Origin: Chelydra serpentina
Taxonomy: Eukaryota > Chordata > Testudines > Chelydridae
NCBI GenBank assembly: GCA_037349315.1
Contig: JBAIAC010000007.1
Coordinates: 6,324,001 to 6,388,000, forward strand
DNA: 64,000 nucleotides
Direction: 5' to 3'
Shown here: one piece after another, positions 1 through 11,600 of the stretch
Layout: each line of letters begins with the position of its first letter
Numbering within the stretch: the first letter of the stretch is position 1
Position numbers and translations under genes: made by a program
Notes under the pieces: generated by a model
What the model was told of the DNA's origin: nothing
The model's input: the letters and a program-made list of their open reading frames with translations, nothing else
The model's database searches: none

Positions 1-340
1 TTACCTGTAACATTGTTTCCAAATCCTTACTTTTATTGGAATCTTTCTCTCAAGCTCTGTTAAATAAATTTCAATTTGGTTTTACTATAGCTAAGTGCCT
101 TGTGCTCAGGAGAGTGTTGCACTGAGGTGAAACAAACCAGAAAGCAGGGTGCTCTGTTTCCAAGGAGACAGCAGATTGGGGTACATTTTGGGTGTCCAGG
201 AGATCAGGGACTGGGCACTCCAGTGTAAGAAGGTGGGGTGTGCTAATTGCTAGGCTGCAGAGGGAAAGAACAGCACTCACGAAGCCTGGAGTGGAGCATT
301 GGTGTTGCCAGCAGTCAACCGTTGGTGTTCCCCCGAGATC
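1..340 (+). repeat. LTR-like fragment (possible ERV R/U5 end)
   Basis: An AATAAA signal lies at 63-68, followed by a T-rich stretch and then a G-rich region, the order seen in the R/U5 part of retroviral LTRs. The same style of sequence occurs in the LTR-like block near 32.3 kb. The upstream part lies outside the window and I see no clear end, so this is a weak call. Confidence 0.3.
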
Positions 341-437
341 TCATCCACTGGGTTCCATAAGAACTCAGTTTGACTCCAGTCTCGTCACTCAGGTTCATTT
401 ATGTGGCGTACAGCAAAGCTACTGTGATGGGCTATAC

Positions 438-1311
438 CAGTGGTTTGCAAAGTGCAGGTCACGACCCAGTACTGTTAAAAGTCCCGTCGGCGGTGCTGCC
501 CAGCTAAGGCAGCTAGTCCCTACTGGTTCTGACACCGCGCTGTACCCCGGAAGCGGCCAGCAGCAGATCTAGCTCCTAGGCAGAGGGGCCAAGGGCCTCC
601 ATGCTCTGCCCCCGCCCCGAGCACCAGCTCCGCACTCCCATTGGCTGGTTCCCAGCCAATGGAAGTTGGGGGGTGGTGCCTGCGGGTGAGAGCTGCGCAA
701 AGCCGCTTACACACCTCCACCTAGAAGCTGGACCTGCTGCTGGCCGCTTCCAGGGCGCAGCGTGGTCCACGGTGCCGGGACAGGCAGGAAGCCTGCCTTA
801 GCCCCCCGCTGCACCACTGACCGGGAGCCAACTGAGGTAAGCCTGCGCCCCAAACCCACGCCCCAATCCCCTGCCCCAGCCCTGAGCCCCCCCCCAAACT
901 CAGAGCCCCCTCCTGCACCCCAAACGCCTGATCCCCAGCTCCACCACAGAGCCTACACCCCCAGCCCAGAGCCCTGACCCCAACCCCCTGCCCCAGCCAT
1001 GAGCCCCCCCCAAACTCAGAGCCCTCTCCTGCACCCCAAACCCCTGATCCCCAGCTCCACCACAGAGCCTACACCCAGAGCCCTGATCTCCTCCCACACC
1101 CCAACCTCCTGCCCCAGCCTAGAGCCCCTCCCACACCCTGAACCCCTCATTCCTGGCCCCACCCAGCAGCCCTCACCTGCACACCCCAACTCTCTGCCCC
1201 AGCCCTGAGCCCCTCCCACACCCCAAATCCCTCATCCCCAGCTCTATTGGGTCACGGGCATCAACAATTGTCTTCAACTGGGTCGCCAGAAAAGAAGTTT
1301 GAAAACCACTG
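438..1311. mobile_element. Non-autonomous hAT transposon, 874 bp
   Basis: The inverted ends are CAGTGGTTTGCAAA on the left and TTTGAAAACCACTG on the right. They are bordered by a perfect 8-bp TSD, GGCTATAC, at 430-437 and 1312-1319. An 8-bp TSD with CAGTGG-type ends is the hAT (Charlie-like) signature. The interior is GC-rich, has no transposase, and from about 840 to 1230 contains C-rich tandem repeats of roughly 117 bp. Short open frames here are by-products of those repeats. Removing the element rejoins a repeat that has intact relatives elsewhere in the window. Confidence 0.88.
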
Positions 1312-1800
1312 GGCTATACAAACCCCACACTGGGCCGGGAGGCAGTAAAGAACAGTACTGGGACCAGCTAGCCCCGCCCCTGCAACACTGCAGAGCATGC
1401 TCCAGCTGGAGAAGAGGTTGAAAAGGGAGCAGCCCAGCTCAGAACGGGGAGGCTGGGGAGGAGGGAAGACCTGCCCTGAAGGCTCCTGACAAGGGTGCCG
1501 GAGGAGTGTCCTTGAAGGAATAAGACTATGTACCGGAGCTGGTTGGGGCTGATGGTTTGGCTGGCTTTTCTGTTCTGTTCTGTTCTTTTCTTCTTATCTT
1601 GGCCTGGATGCTGGGAGAGGAAAGCAGCAGTAGGAAATGACCCAGAAAGGGTAACTCACAGGGCACCTTTGGGGGCCAGACTCTGTTGACCCTCCTAGGG
1701 CCCTGGATCAGAATATGGTGGAGTGGGTGGACCCGTGATCCCCTGGCACTGCCCCCACTACAGAAGGGACCCAAACCACCTGCCTACCTCACCGGAACGC
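1312..1800 (+). repeat. LTR-like repeat family A, copy 1
   Basis: The motif ATACAAACCCCACA just after the hAT element, and the later motif GGTGGAGTGGGTGG with its surroundings, recur in order at 14.87-15.44 kb. A related start occurs at 4.87 kb. The hAT element at 438-1311 interrupts this copy, which begins at about 412. I take it for a turtle LTR or another moderately repeated element; coding capacity is not visible. Confidence 0.45.
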
Positions 1801-2724
1801 TCATGAAAGGAAGACCGGGACTGCAAGACTTACCCATCAAGAAGGGGCACAATGTACACTAACCACTAGGTTACCTAACCCACCAAGAACTCGGTTACAG
1901 CTACGCTGAGTTGCTCTGACTCGTGCGTAGGGGTCGGTATAGGACGTACCACACATCCAACGTTACATGGCAACCCTTTTCCTTTGTATACATTTACCCA
2001 TTACATTGCGTTTACTATACATTGCATCACACGTTTTCTGATTGGCTTGGTCACTTTGGAGGAACCAATCGCTGTGCAGCATGCACAACTTCCTTTTTAC
2101 CTCATCTTATATTGCAGGCTTATCTTATCCATTGTTATCTTGTCCATTGTAAATGGTTCCCTGAGTGTTCCCCCTTATCTTTGCTAGGCCAGACATTCTG
2201 TTTCCAGCCTGCTGATCCCTTTACCTCCCTAATCCTGGCTCCCAAGAAATGAGGCCTCATCCATGCCCAGTTATTCATGTCAATCCAGGCCCACAGCAGT
2301 GGGTGGAGAGAGTGTCCCTTGGTGGGCACAGACCAGGCTCCCTCCTGCTGTGAGCAGGTGGTAGCGATTGACCTCGGTTAACCCTGAAAAGTGTCACCAG
2401 TGGGTCCGTACAATGGGTACATTTCCGGAAAGGGACCCGCGGCGTTCCGTCCATGTGCACTAATGGGTAATTATGTTTGCAGTGCCTACACCATATACAG
2501 CTAACCATCGCTCAGCGCAAAGGGGTGTGTTTTGCTCATGCTGATGCAGGGAGTGCCCCCAAGGGAGCACATCTGCACCTCAAGCTGTTTGGACGTGTTT
2601 TAATGATGACGTGGGCACATGTGTGTGTATCGGAGTTTTTCGGCTGGGCTTTTCAAAGGTGTTTGGGTGCCGAGCTGCCGTAGCTCTTTGCAAATCCCAG
2701 CCCTAATGCTTTAGGCACAGGTTG
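1801..2724. other. No recognisable feature
   Basis: Mixed-composition sequence with short chance open frames only. The pyrimidine-rich part at 1970-2230 could be an old LTR, but I see no matching ends and no second copy in the window. Confidence 0.4.
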
Positions 2725-3026
2725 CAGTGCTGCCAGTCCCCAGGGTTCAAAAACTCCTGAGTCAGGTTTCACAAATCAGGAGAGCAGCTTAAAATCATGA
2801 GATTAAAAAAAGAATGGTCTGTTCTTTCTATGCGTGTCCTGGTTTCTGTGTGCGCACGGCTCACCCTTTCTCGCTTTTCTCTGCAACCAGGCTGGCTAGA
2901 AATGTACCCGTTTAAAAATGAAAGCGGAGCCTCTCCCCTTCTGACGGGAGGCCAGGCGCTGGGCCTTCAAGAAAACCACCCAACATTGTGAGATTTGTGA
3001 TGAAATCGCGAGTGGTGGCAGCCTTG
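2725..3026. repeat. TTGCCA-type fold-back MITE, diverged copy
   Basis: The ends CAGTGCTGCCA and TGGCAGCCTTG are near-inverted. The inside carries the phrase AAAATCATGAGATT, which also marks relatives at 8.5 and 34.5 kb. No clean TSD is visible. It is probably a small non-autonomous DNA transposon. Confidence 0.4.
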
Positions 3027-4319
3027 AGTCTAGCTGTCCACTGAAGGCACATTCCTGAGTAAGAGCGCTGTGGCCCCACGGCTGCCCCAGTGATGCCAGG
3101 GGAGGGCTATGCCTCCTGGAGGGCATGCTCTCTTCCTGGAGTACGTGGAGGCTTTGTGGGCTGCCGTGGAGTAGGTGAGCAGGGGCCCTGCTTCCTGTCC
3201 TTTGGGATGACGAGTGATCCTCAGGATGGCCGGGAGAAGCCGTGGGAATGCAGAGCCTGTGACTAGCTCATGGGAGGCCACTTGCAGTGTTGCTCTTGGA
3301 TTTCTGCGAACGGTGTCATATTGCAGCGCTGGAAACTGGAGTCTTCTCTTTGTCCATTGACTAGGTGTGTTCCCCATCCTGCCCCTCCAGCACCCCTCCG
3401 TCCCTGACCAGCAAGGGACAAGTCGAGGGGGAAGAGAGTGGCTTTCAAATGTTAACAATTACATTGTTTTTCTGTGTTAGGCTGAAATGAAAATAACCGT
3501 CTCAGGGGCACCAAATCTTTGCAGCCTTTCAGAGTTATCCATAGAGCCCCAGTCACCATAGTAACTGGAGCATCAAAAACATAACTGCATATTTGTGAAG
3601 TCCTATTTCCTTTGAAACAGCCAAAAAAGTATCTACTCCTCACCCGGAGTTCACATAGTCCCAGTAAAGTCGGAGTAGAGAGAAGGATTTAGAAAGCAGC
3701 TGTTCATTAAAACGTTTATTCGGCATGATCTTTGAATGCTGAGAATCCCAAACTCATTCTTAGTTCTTCACTTGCCTTTTAAAATTGTCTTTGGTGTTGC
3801 ACATGTAAACATTGCGCTGTCCGTGCACTTGATTTGACATTGGCATCGTTGGAGAAATCATTTCCTTCCATGCCCCCTGCTGGACATTTGCTATTTTACA
3901 TCCTACAGATAAAAACAAAATGACACTGGTTCAATAAACATACTGCTTTATTATTATCACATTAAAAATCCTATGCAAAAAGAACCTTCAGGTTGCAAAG
4001 CCAAGCATTCAAAAACTAGGAAATGCCAGAATTAAGGCTGCCTGTGAGGTGATATTGGTAATCTTACTGAGAAAAGGTGCATCTCCTACCATTTTAGGTT
4101 CTCTCTACTGACTGCCCGAGTGGTGATAAGCCCTTTGGAGGCTCCTCTGTTTTGCATTCTGCAATCTGAGTGCATGGGTTATTGAGCATTTTGGGAGGGA
4201 AGAGAAAAGACTTGAACTGAAAGACTGGCTGAACGCCCCAGGACTCTATACCAGGCAGAACTTGGTGACTACTATTAGAACGGGGGAGTTTCTTTTGGCA
4301 TTCACCAGGCAAGGGGGGA
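3027..4319. other. No recognisable feature
   Basis: About 1.3 kb of AT-balanced sequence without coding signature, tandem repeat or an element I can name. Confidence 0.4.
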
Positions 4320-4496
4320 TCATAGAATATCAGGGTTGGAAGGGACCTTAGGAGGTCATCTAGTCCAACCCCCTGCTCAAAGCAGGGCCAATCCCCAATT
4401 TTTGCCCCAGATCCCTAAATGGCCCCCTCAAGGATTGAACTCACAACCCTGGGTTTAGCAGGCCAGTGCTCAAACCACTGAGCTATCCCTCCCCCA
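4320..4496 (-). mobile_element. Cry-I / tortoise polIII SINE, full length
   Basis: Read on the minus strand it starts with a tRNA-like head that has an A-box (TAGCTCAGTGGTTTGAG) and a B-box (GGTTGTGAGTTCAATCC). A body follows, and then a tail (GACCTCCTAAGGTCCCTTCC, ATATTCTATG) like the 3' end of CR1. It is known that the tortoise polIII SINE shares its tail with CR1 and is mobilised by it. About 177 bp is full length for the family. This is the best single clue that the genome is a turtle. Confidence 0.9.
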
Positions 4497-4647
4497 GGAG
4501 CTCAAACGCGGATCAAAGGGAAGCTCAAATGCGGATCACACCCAACGGTCACCTGCCACGAACGTGAACGTGCCAAAACCTCTCTCCTTTGGCATCACAG
4601 CACAACTGGTATCACTAATGATGCAGCCCCAGTCGCCAAGTCCACGC

Positions 4648-4722
4648 CGTGCTGAATCAGGATGGTTTTAAACACGTGCTTAAAGTTCAGTTTGTGCTCA
4701 AATTCTTCGCTGGCTCGGGGCC
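4648..4722. repeat. Fragment of the GTGCTTAA fold-back MITE
   Basis: Carries GTGCTTAAAGTT and a trailing GGCTCGGGGCC. The same words appear in the fuller copy at 56599-56793 and in fragments at 29.1 and 63.7 kb. Confidence 0.4.
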
Positions 4723-4871
4723 TATCTCTTGTAATGGCATGGGATGCAGTACCTGGGAATTCTCAATCCTTCTGGAGCGAATTACATGAGTGGGGAGGGT
4801 GAGAAAAAAACCTAAAAGAGGGACCCTCATTAAACATCGACAATCCCCTCTTGCTCTCTTTTACAGTAATG

Positions 4872-5105
4872 ATCTGTGATGGGGTGTATAAACCCCACAG
4901 GAAGGGGTTAAAGAGCAGGCATTGTCTCAATTAGCCCCACCCTGCTACACTGGCCTGAGAGGTGGACATACAAGGAGAGGAGCCCAGCAGCTGAGCCCTG
5001 ACAGGGAAGGAGAACAGATAGGTCGCTCCTGTGTTGGGGCCAGAAGCCCTGCTTGAGATTGGTCTGCAGCCTGCCCGAGCCCCTGGCAGGGTGATACTCA
5101 CACAC
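4872..5105 (+). repeat. LTR-like repeat family A, copy 2 (short)
   Basis: Opens with GTATAAACCCCACAGG and AAGGGGTTAAAGAGC, shared with the copy at 14.87 kb. It ends without recognisable boundaries. Confidence 0.45.
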
Positions 5106-5714
5106 ATGCCTATCGGCCCCAGTCCCAGAGGCCCTCAGAAGACTACGGACCTCTTAAGATCTTACATATTTCATCTTCCATTGTTTTATTTTCAGATACC
5201 TAAAATTTACATGAACCCTATGCACATCACTGAGAGAGCAGGAATCCTGAGAACAATTGTACATTTTTCTTTAATAACACTGGACCCCCCCTACATACAC
5301 CTTGAAAGTGGTTTGTTCTTCTGGCACATGACTTGACCGTTTTTAGACGAATGCCATGAATACTAGGTCAAGGAAATCAAAGCCCTCCCAATGATACCAT
5401 CTGCACAACTGTGCATTCATCTCCAGGATGCACATGTCCCTGCCTGGGCCCTTATCCTCAACTGGCACGATAGTCAAGAACACAACCCGCACTCCCAACT
5501 AGTAATGGGAAATATCCCGAGTGACTCTCTGAGCACAAGAGGGTACAGAACACTGAAATTGCATGCTGGCTTGGAACACGTACAAAATCACCATCTGATA
5601 GGACTGACTCTGATTTGGCCTGCCAATTTAATTCAAAGCAGCAGCACTGGAGAGACATTCTTCAGTGTGCAGAGGCAGTTATAATGTTTTTTAAGTTCTC
5701 ATGGGCTTGGCTTC
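5106..5714. other. No recognisable feature
   Basis: It may hold the 5' part of the adjacent hAT transposase relic, but I cannot align any of it with confidence. Confidence 0.35.
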
Positions 5715-6034
5715 TGTGGCCAGGTGTAGTGTTTGTAGACCAGCTCTCATTCCTCTTCCAGTTTCCTAATTCAGATGGGCAAATAATTGAGCAATTCATC
5801 AGGTTGCAGATACTTGAGAACCAGAGAGGTGCAAACCGGGGTGAAGTTGTGCTGGATCTGATAAATAACTGAGGTCTGGATGTGTCTAACTGCCATGGGC
5901 AATCGTATGATGACCCTTGGCTGATTGTCATAATGGTCTGTGGGCCCATCTATCACAGAATAACCCACTAAGACCGTATGTATATATTGCCAAGATAATC
6001 AGGGATGCAACCCCATGCTTCGGGTGTCCTTAAC

Positions 6035-6199
6035 CCTCCAACTGCCAGAAGCTGGGACTGGGCAACAGGGGATGGATCACTCTTAATAGTTCTGTTCTGT
6101 ATATTCCCTCCGAAGCATCTGGCACTGGCTACTGTCAGAAGGCAGGATCATGGATAAGTGGACCATTGGTCTGACCCAAAAAGGCCATTCTTATGTGTT
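6035..6199 (+). mobile_element. CR1 LINE 3' end, inside the hAT relic
   Basis: Plus-strand match to the turtle CR1 3' UTR that also appears, inverted and fuller, at 36742-37000. Shared words are GGGATGGATCAC, TTCCCTCCGAAGCATCTGGC, GGTCTGACCC and GGCCATTCTTATGT. It falls exactly between the QSYD and CAAHSL blocks of the transposase relic, so it inserted into that element. Confidence 0.75.
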
Positions 6200-7299
6200 C
6201 TGTGCTGCACATTCCTTACATTTAGTTGGACTCAATTATATTAACAGTTGCTCAGAGTTTAGTCAGTTCGGGGAGTTTATGCAATCATTATACTCTTTCT
6301 GTCCAGGAAAAGCTATTTTCCACAATGTTTAAATACGGACACTAGCCGGCGATTGTTGACTCTCACAAGTCTGTCAGATATGCGATGCTGTAGTCATGCT
6401 GATTCTACCTAGGCACTGTGTCTAAACTAGAGCAGTATTCTACAAGCCTTGGAAGACCTGTCAGAAGATACAAATTGGGCACCTGACGCTCATTTAAATG
6501 CAGCTTCTCTTCCGAAGAAAATGGGCCAATTGGAGACCCATTTCATGGCATACTTTTGGCTCACTGGGCTTCAGTAGCTCAAACTGACCAGCATCCGGCT
6601 ACAGAAAATGGACCTAGATCTAAGGACTGCTGTTCATTTACTGTGCTCCCTGGAAACATTTGTTGCAATGTTGCGTGACCAGTTTGAGGCTTTTGAATTC
6701 AGTGCAAAATGTGCAGTGCTACTTCTCAGTACTAGCAACACAAGTTGCATCCTCCTTGTAAAAGAAAATGAGTCTTAAGGGGCCAAGCCAGTACTGGAAG
6801 GAAGCCATCAATTTTGCATTGAAACATTTTGGGTCATAACTGACAAACTTACAGCTTATCTACATCACTGACTGGCTGCTTACAATGTGTTGTATGAATG
6901 CTTCGGTCCAAAGGCGCCAATTAGGTAGGGCGGGAGGGGGGATGCCTCTTCCCCTCCTCCCCCCCACAAGTGATTAAGATAAGAAAAGGCTGGCAATTAA
7001 ATCAAGGATCTTGAAGTCGTTAGATTACCCAGTAAAACAGGAATCCCTCTGCGGGTGGTGTGGGGAGGGGGAGTTTGAAGGGAGAACACAAGGGGACTTA
7101 GAAGAAATACAGCCAAGCCCTCTGAGCCAAGATTACATTCAGAAAAGAGGAAGATGTGAGGGCATAAGTGAAAAGAAGGGGGTAAAACCCAGGGAAGGGC
7201 TAGCAGTGGTATAGAGAAGTTCCCACTCTACCTGTGGTACTTATGTGGCCCCATCACCATGGTATCTGAGCGCCTCACATCACAGCCCCTCAGTGAGGT

Positions 7300-7570
7300 C
7301 GAGCAGTGCTGTTATCCCCATTGTACAGATGGGGCACTGAGGCGCAGAGAGACAAACAGCTAGATTTTCAAAGGCACCAAGTGGGATTTTCAAAAGCGTA
7401 TAGAAGGTTCGGTGCTTTGTAAACCCCACTAGATGCCTAGCTGCATCTTTGGATGCCTAAAAACCTTTGAAACTCTGTCCCTAAGGCACTGACCTGAGGT
7501 CAGACAGGAAGTCCATGGTGGAGTGGAGAGTAGAACCCAGGTCTATCAGGGCTAGCTCCCTTTCTACTGG
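7300..7570 (-). mobile_element. MIR/CORE-type SINE, interrupted
   Basis: Read on the plus strand it shows the inverted MIR/CORE-SINE pattern: TTATCCCCATTGTACAGATGGGG, ACTGAGGCGCAGAGAG, then CAGACAGGAAGTCC and AGAACCCAGGTCT (the B-box inverted). A 120-bp piece at about 7361-7483, with ATTTTCAAAGGCACC and CCTTTGAAA inverted ends, sits in the middle and is probably a small MITE. Confidence 0.5.
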
Positions 7571-8524
7571 ACCAGCCTTTCTCTCTGCTGCATGCCACAA
7601 AAAAGAGGCCTCTGATGGATGGGAGAAAAACCAAGAAGGCCAGTTCTCTGAGACTCTAGCAATTGGTCCCTGGGGACTGGGAAGGATGTCATGGTTGACA
7701 GTATGAAAAGCAGCACAGAGGTCAGGAAGGATGAAGAAAGAAAGCTAATGAGACTCAGATGAAAGGAGAGCACTTAACCGCCAATGGGTGGCAGGTTCTA
7801 CCCCAGGCTGGGTTGTACAGCAATGCCTGCTGGGCAATTTTACATTTTAACTGAAAACCATTTTGTTTTGTCATTTTTTTGTTCTGCGTTTGAGAAAAGG
7901 AAGGAACGAGAAAGTGTCGTGTGAGTATCAGATGTGATTATACATCGGATTCTGAGGGTTTCCGCTGGATTCAGACCTATTCCAGGACAAGAAGAGAAAT
8001 TGCATCCCCAGAGTCCATAAAGTTGACGATTACTGTCATGATTTGTATTATTCACTGGGCACCATCTTTGGGCTCAGCACTGTTCAGAATATTCCAGAAA
8101 ATGTAGTCCCAGAGCCAATGCATATAAGATGGGTAACTGGATAAGATGGCTCCGATATTTAAGTATGAAATGTATAGTTATTGACCGCACATGTTATCAC
8201 ATGTTCACTGTGATGTTTATATCTATGAGTGGAGGCCCTGATGGCAACAGAAGTTTTACTTGATTAAGGACTAGAAGATTTGACCCTCCAACTTTCTTTC
8301 AAGAGGAAGAAATGCCCACAGCTCTTGTGCCTGTTTATTTTCCTTTCCTGCCTGCAGGGCCCAGAGATACCTCAGAAGTCTCAATTTTCCCCCCAACTTT
8401 AAAGCATGCAATTTTCTTGGTGTTTGATTTAAAATATTCTCCTGTGAAAACTGCAACTCCATCATTGTAGTGTTGTGTTTAAGACCCTTCTGGAAAGTAA
8501 CTAGCCTTTAAACAGAAGTGAAAA

Positions 8525-8844
8525 CAGTGTTGCCAACTCTCATGACTTTCCCATGAGTCTCGTGATAAGTATTGTTTTCCTTAAAGCCCCAGCTCCTGGA
8601 GTCAAGTGATATGTGATGATTTCAGCCTTCCTTCTTAAAGAAAAATTAAGTTTCTAGCTCTTGCGGCTGTGGAGAAAGCTTCAAAATGTGACACCAGTGC
8701 ACCTTAAAGGCTCAAAAAGAAGAATGTAAACAAAAACCCCACCAAATCTATTATTTTTACATCATCTCATTATTTTAAAGCCGACCTCATCATTTTTGGT
8801 GAGCCTGATACCTGATTTTTTGAACATTTGGAGTTGGCAATACT
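8525..8844. mobile_element. TTGCCAAC-type fold-back MITE, 320 bp
   Basis: The ends CAGTGTTGCCAACTC and GAGTTGGCAATACT are inverted and the body is AT-rich without coding. Words such as TCATGA and CATCATTTTT recur in the relatives at 2.7 and 34.5 kb. The flanks agree only partly as a TSD. Confidence 0.55.
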
Positions 8845-9790
8845 ATGAAAGTGACTTGAAAGTGTCAGTTTCACTCCTGGTTAAAGTCATTTTCTAGTCT
8901 ATTATTTGCAGTGGGGTAACACCCCTAGAGCCCCAGGGAGGTGCAGTATAAACTCACAGGGCCTTGCCCTAATAGGATGCTTTCAAAAGTTAAATGATCT
9001 ACCCCAAGCTTGATGAACTGCAAAAAAGTGATAGAAAGTCATCTAGATTTTCCTACAATTGTTTCAATCGTTGTATTCAAGAGTTAGTAACAAATTAAGA
9101 ATATACATTAAAATTTTAAACCTAACCAGTGCCCCTTAAGTGACTTGACACAAGATGTCAAAAAATGTTCGTATTAGAGCTGTGGGTCTAATATTTATTT
9201 AATTTTCTTTATATAGGAATTAGACATTATTATCTGACAGGAGCGCTGTGTCTAAGTTATTATCTGCAAAAAACCAAGAGTTTTCAGGTGCCCAAGTAGC
9301 CTCTGGAATCACAGGTTAAAGTCCCTCCCCCCCTAAAAATCTGATATGGCGCCTCTGCTTTGGTGTCCTATTTAAAACTGGATTCGCTGGATGTCAGTCA
9401 GGTTTGCAGATGTGCAAGACTTGCTGCAGTTTACCCACAAATACTTTCCTGACAAACTCTTTCAGTCCTTTGCACAAAACGAGATAGAGAGGTCTACACA
9501 TGCACTCAATCGGGTGCTACGGCACAGCCGTCTCCAGGATACATTTCCTAATGTTGACTTTGCCCTACACATGTTTCTTACCATATTCGGGACTAACTGT
9601 GAAGTACAGCAATCATTTTCGAGGATAAAAAAATGAACTGAGATCCATAATGCAGCAAAGTCTCTTGAATGCTTTGTCCTTCTTGGCAGTTGGCAGTAGA
9701 ATCAGAGTTGGTCCAAGAAATGAATTTTGACAACCTAATCCCTGACTTCAGTTTGCTTAAAGTTAGGAAGAAAACAGTTGCATAAAAAGG

Positions 9791-10635
9791 TATTAATTGT
9801 GTTGTATTGGTATTAAATTCAGAAAAATGCCCTTTGCAAAAGTATTTATTTTATTCACCTGTCAGACGCGCCATTTGCTACATGATGCTAACTATTGTGT
9901 AGGTTTGTTACTGTATTTCACAGTTATTTGTGTTTAAAGCGAGTTGCTTTTTCTCTACACCTATTGTTTGCTGTTGTGTCTTTATCAAAAACAAAAATTA
10001 ACATAATCTTAATTTGTGTTAAAAGTTTGAAGGATAAACTAAATTATATTTTGTGTGTTGCACACAGAGTGTTAATATGAAATATTGCATTTATATCAAA
10101 TATCTGGCAATAGAATAGTGCTTATGTGGTTTCCAGAGTGGACTGTTTTGATACCAAGGCCTAGTTTTGGGCTTCTGTTTTGGAGAAGAACTGGGAAGGT
10201 GAAAAAGTTGGGTAGTAAATTTTAAGTGATCATAAATTTCACTTTAGTGAACAGCATTGTATCTATTTTCCACTATACTTGTCTTCAGCAGTAGTCTGTA
10301 CATGAAACCAGCTCTCTTTCTGCGCCTCTATCTCTTTTTTTTCTCTGTTGGTGCTTGCATGGAATTGCTAAATGTAGCTGGTGTCCATGTGGTGTTGAGC
10401 AGGCAGTGCTTCTGTGGAAACCTATTAGCTGGAAATGCTAATTGCCAGCTAAAGCGAATTGTCAACGTCTTAATGTGTGTGTTGTTCCTTTATTCTGTTC
10501 AGTCTCCAAATAACAAGGTGTTTTTTTTTTACCAGGATGTGTGGCTGGGGGTGGGGCGGTTTGCCTCAAAATATTCTGTGTCCAGAGCCCCGAGAGTTCT
10601 TAATCCAGCCCAGGCCCTGGGGTAGGAGAGTGGGC
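9791..10635. other. No recognisable feature
   Basis: AT-rich sequence, probably including the 3' non-coding end of the hAT relic. I could not find its terminal inverted repeat. Confidence 0.35.
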
Positions 10636-10945
10636 CTGGCTGGATCGTAGGTTCGATTGAGGCTCAGGACCCTTTTGTTGGGAGAGGCCACTACAGCTGG
10701 TCACTCTGCCTGCAAGGAAGGGGGCTGAAAGCTGAGCCGGCTGGGCTGAAGAGTCTTTTGTTTGGGATGTCTGTTGGATTTTGACTGATGGACTCTGTTG
10801 CCCTGGAAGAGGTTGAACTCTCGTGTGTGATTTGGCCAGAGGGCTAAGCCCCATCTACAGAGGAGGTGAGTTGAAGACCATGTGGGGAAACTGAGGCATC
10901 ACCATTGCACTCTATGAGGGGGGCACACTGGGGTGGCACCTCTGT
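10636..10945 (+). repeat. LTR-like repeat family A, possible 3' part
   Basis: Loose resemblance (TGTTGGATTTTGAC, ACTCTGTTGCCCTGG) to the last part of the 14.87-15.44 kb copy (TGTTGGACTTTTGA). There is no sharp boundary. Confidence 0.3.
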
Positions 10946-11276
10946 CACATGGTCCCAAACCTCCAGTGTACATTAGAGTAGGTTGAGAACTCTAGGCTAG
11001 GGAACTGCTGCACTGTTATTAAAACAAGAGGCGCCAAGGACAGTTTGGTGGCTATTTCAATTGCTGTACCATAGAAGGTGCTGGCTGCGTTGAAGGGAGG
11101 GGTGCTAAGCAGTGCCAGTGTCACTGGTGAGTGGATAGGTGTGGCTGGTAGAACTGAGATGGCTGATGCATTATGGGCCACATTTTCAAAAGTGTGCAGA
11201 GCATTGGGTGGGGAGATCTTAAGAAAATCTGGCTCCAACTCTGGGTACAGAGCACTTGATAATCCGGCCCTGACCT
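10946..11276. other. No recognisable feature
   Basis: Nothing recognised apart from short purine-rich runs. Confidence 0.35.
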
Positions 11277-11600
11277 AGAGCTGGTTGGGACCTTTGCACG
11301 GAAATGTATTTTTGTCCAAATACACCATTTCATGGAAGCTGAGACATACCCTGGGCATTTTGGCAAAGAGAGGGGGGGAGGCATTGGAAACCTGACCTTT
11401 TTGAGCCAGCCAGGGCTGTTTTGACATCTCGCTTGGGTTTGGGTTTCATTCCAATGTGGAACAGAAACAAATTTTGAAACCTTGAAATGGAATTTTGAAA
11501 CCTCAAGAAAATAAACTGCCATGACATGGAATTGTCGTCCCTGGGGCTGGGCCATCTCTGCCCTGAGCCCTTCGGAAAGGCTGGTCCTATGGACTAAAGT
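11277..11600. repeat. Partial AGAGCTGGT fold-back MITE
   Basis: Begins AGAGCTGGTTGGGA and contains TTTGAAACC/GGAATTTTGAAAC words, as in the fuller fold-back element at 18664-19293. Only one arm is evident. Confidence 0.4.

Larger units (their letters stand above)
6908..9356. mobile_element. Candidate AGGCGCC-ended DNA transposon, 2.4 kb
   Basis: It splits the hAT relic between the TAYL block and the C-terminal block. The left edge is AAGGCGCCAATTAGG and the right edge is CTGATATGGCGCCTCT, a partly inverted pair. The host sequence GCTTCGGT (6900-6907) reappears as GCTTTGGT (9357-9364), a 7-of-8 TSD as expected for hAT. Inside are a MIR-like SINE and a smaller MITE, so most of the length is not coding. 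Two GC-rich repeats at 13.95 and 52.1 kb share the GGCGCC edge. Confidence 0.4.
5715..9790 (+). pseudogene. hAT transposase relic, ZMYM1-like family
   Basis: Pieces of one hAT transposase lie in order on the plus strand with many stops and frameshifts. At 5720-5905 the frame reads VDQLSFLFQF, then GLDVSNCHGQSYDD, the conserved NCRGQSYD block. At 6190-6332 it reads CAAHSLHLVGLN. From 6360 to about 6900 come SDTRW-like remains, a KKMGQLET-type block and an IETFWVITDKLTAYL block. From about 9391 comes the C-terminal dimerisation region with TFPNVDFALHMFLT, TNCEVQQSFSRIKK and, after a frameshift, DFSLLKVRKK. Two insertions split it: a CR1 3' end at 6035-6199 and a TIR-bounded element at 6908-9356. 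The family resembles the hAT from which vertebrate ZMYM1-type proteins derive. It is not functional. I did not find its own terminal repeats. Confidence 0.7.

Noticed and set aside
840..1240. CRISPR-like or coding tandem repeat
   Set aside because: C-rich minisatellite-type repeats of ~117 bp within a hAT element; no spacers and a vertebrate context.
1923..2252. 109-codon frame as a membrane-type gene
   Set aside because: Hydrophobic because of pyrimidine-rich DNA; no conserved motif, no signal for a real start.
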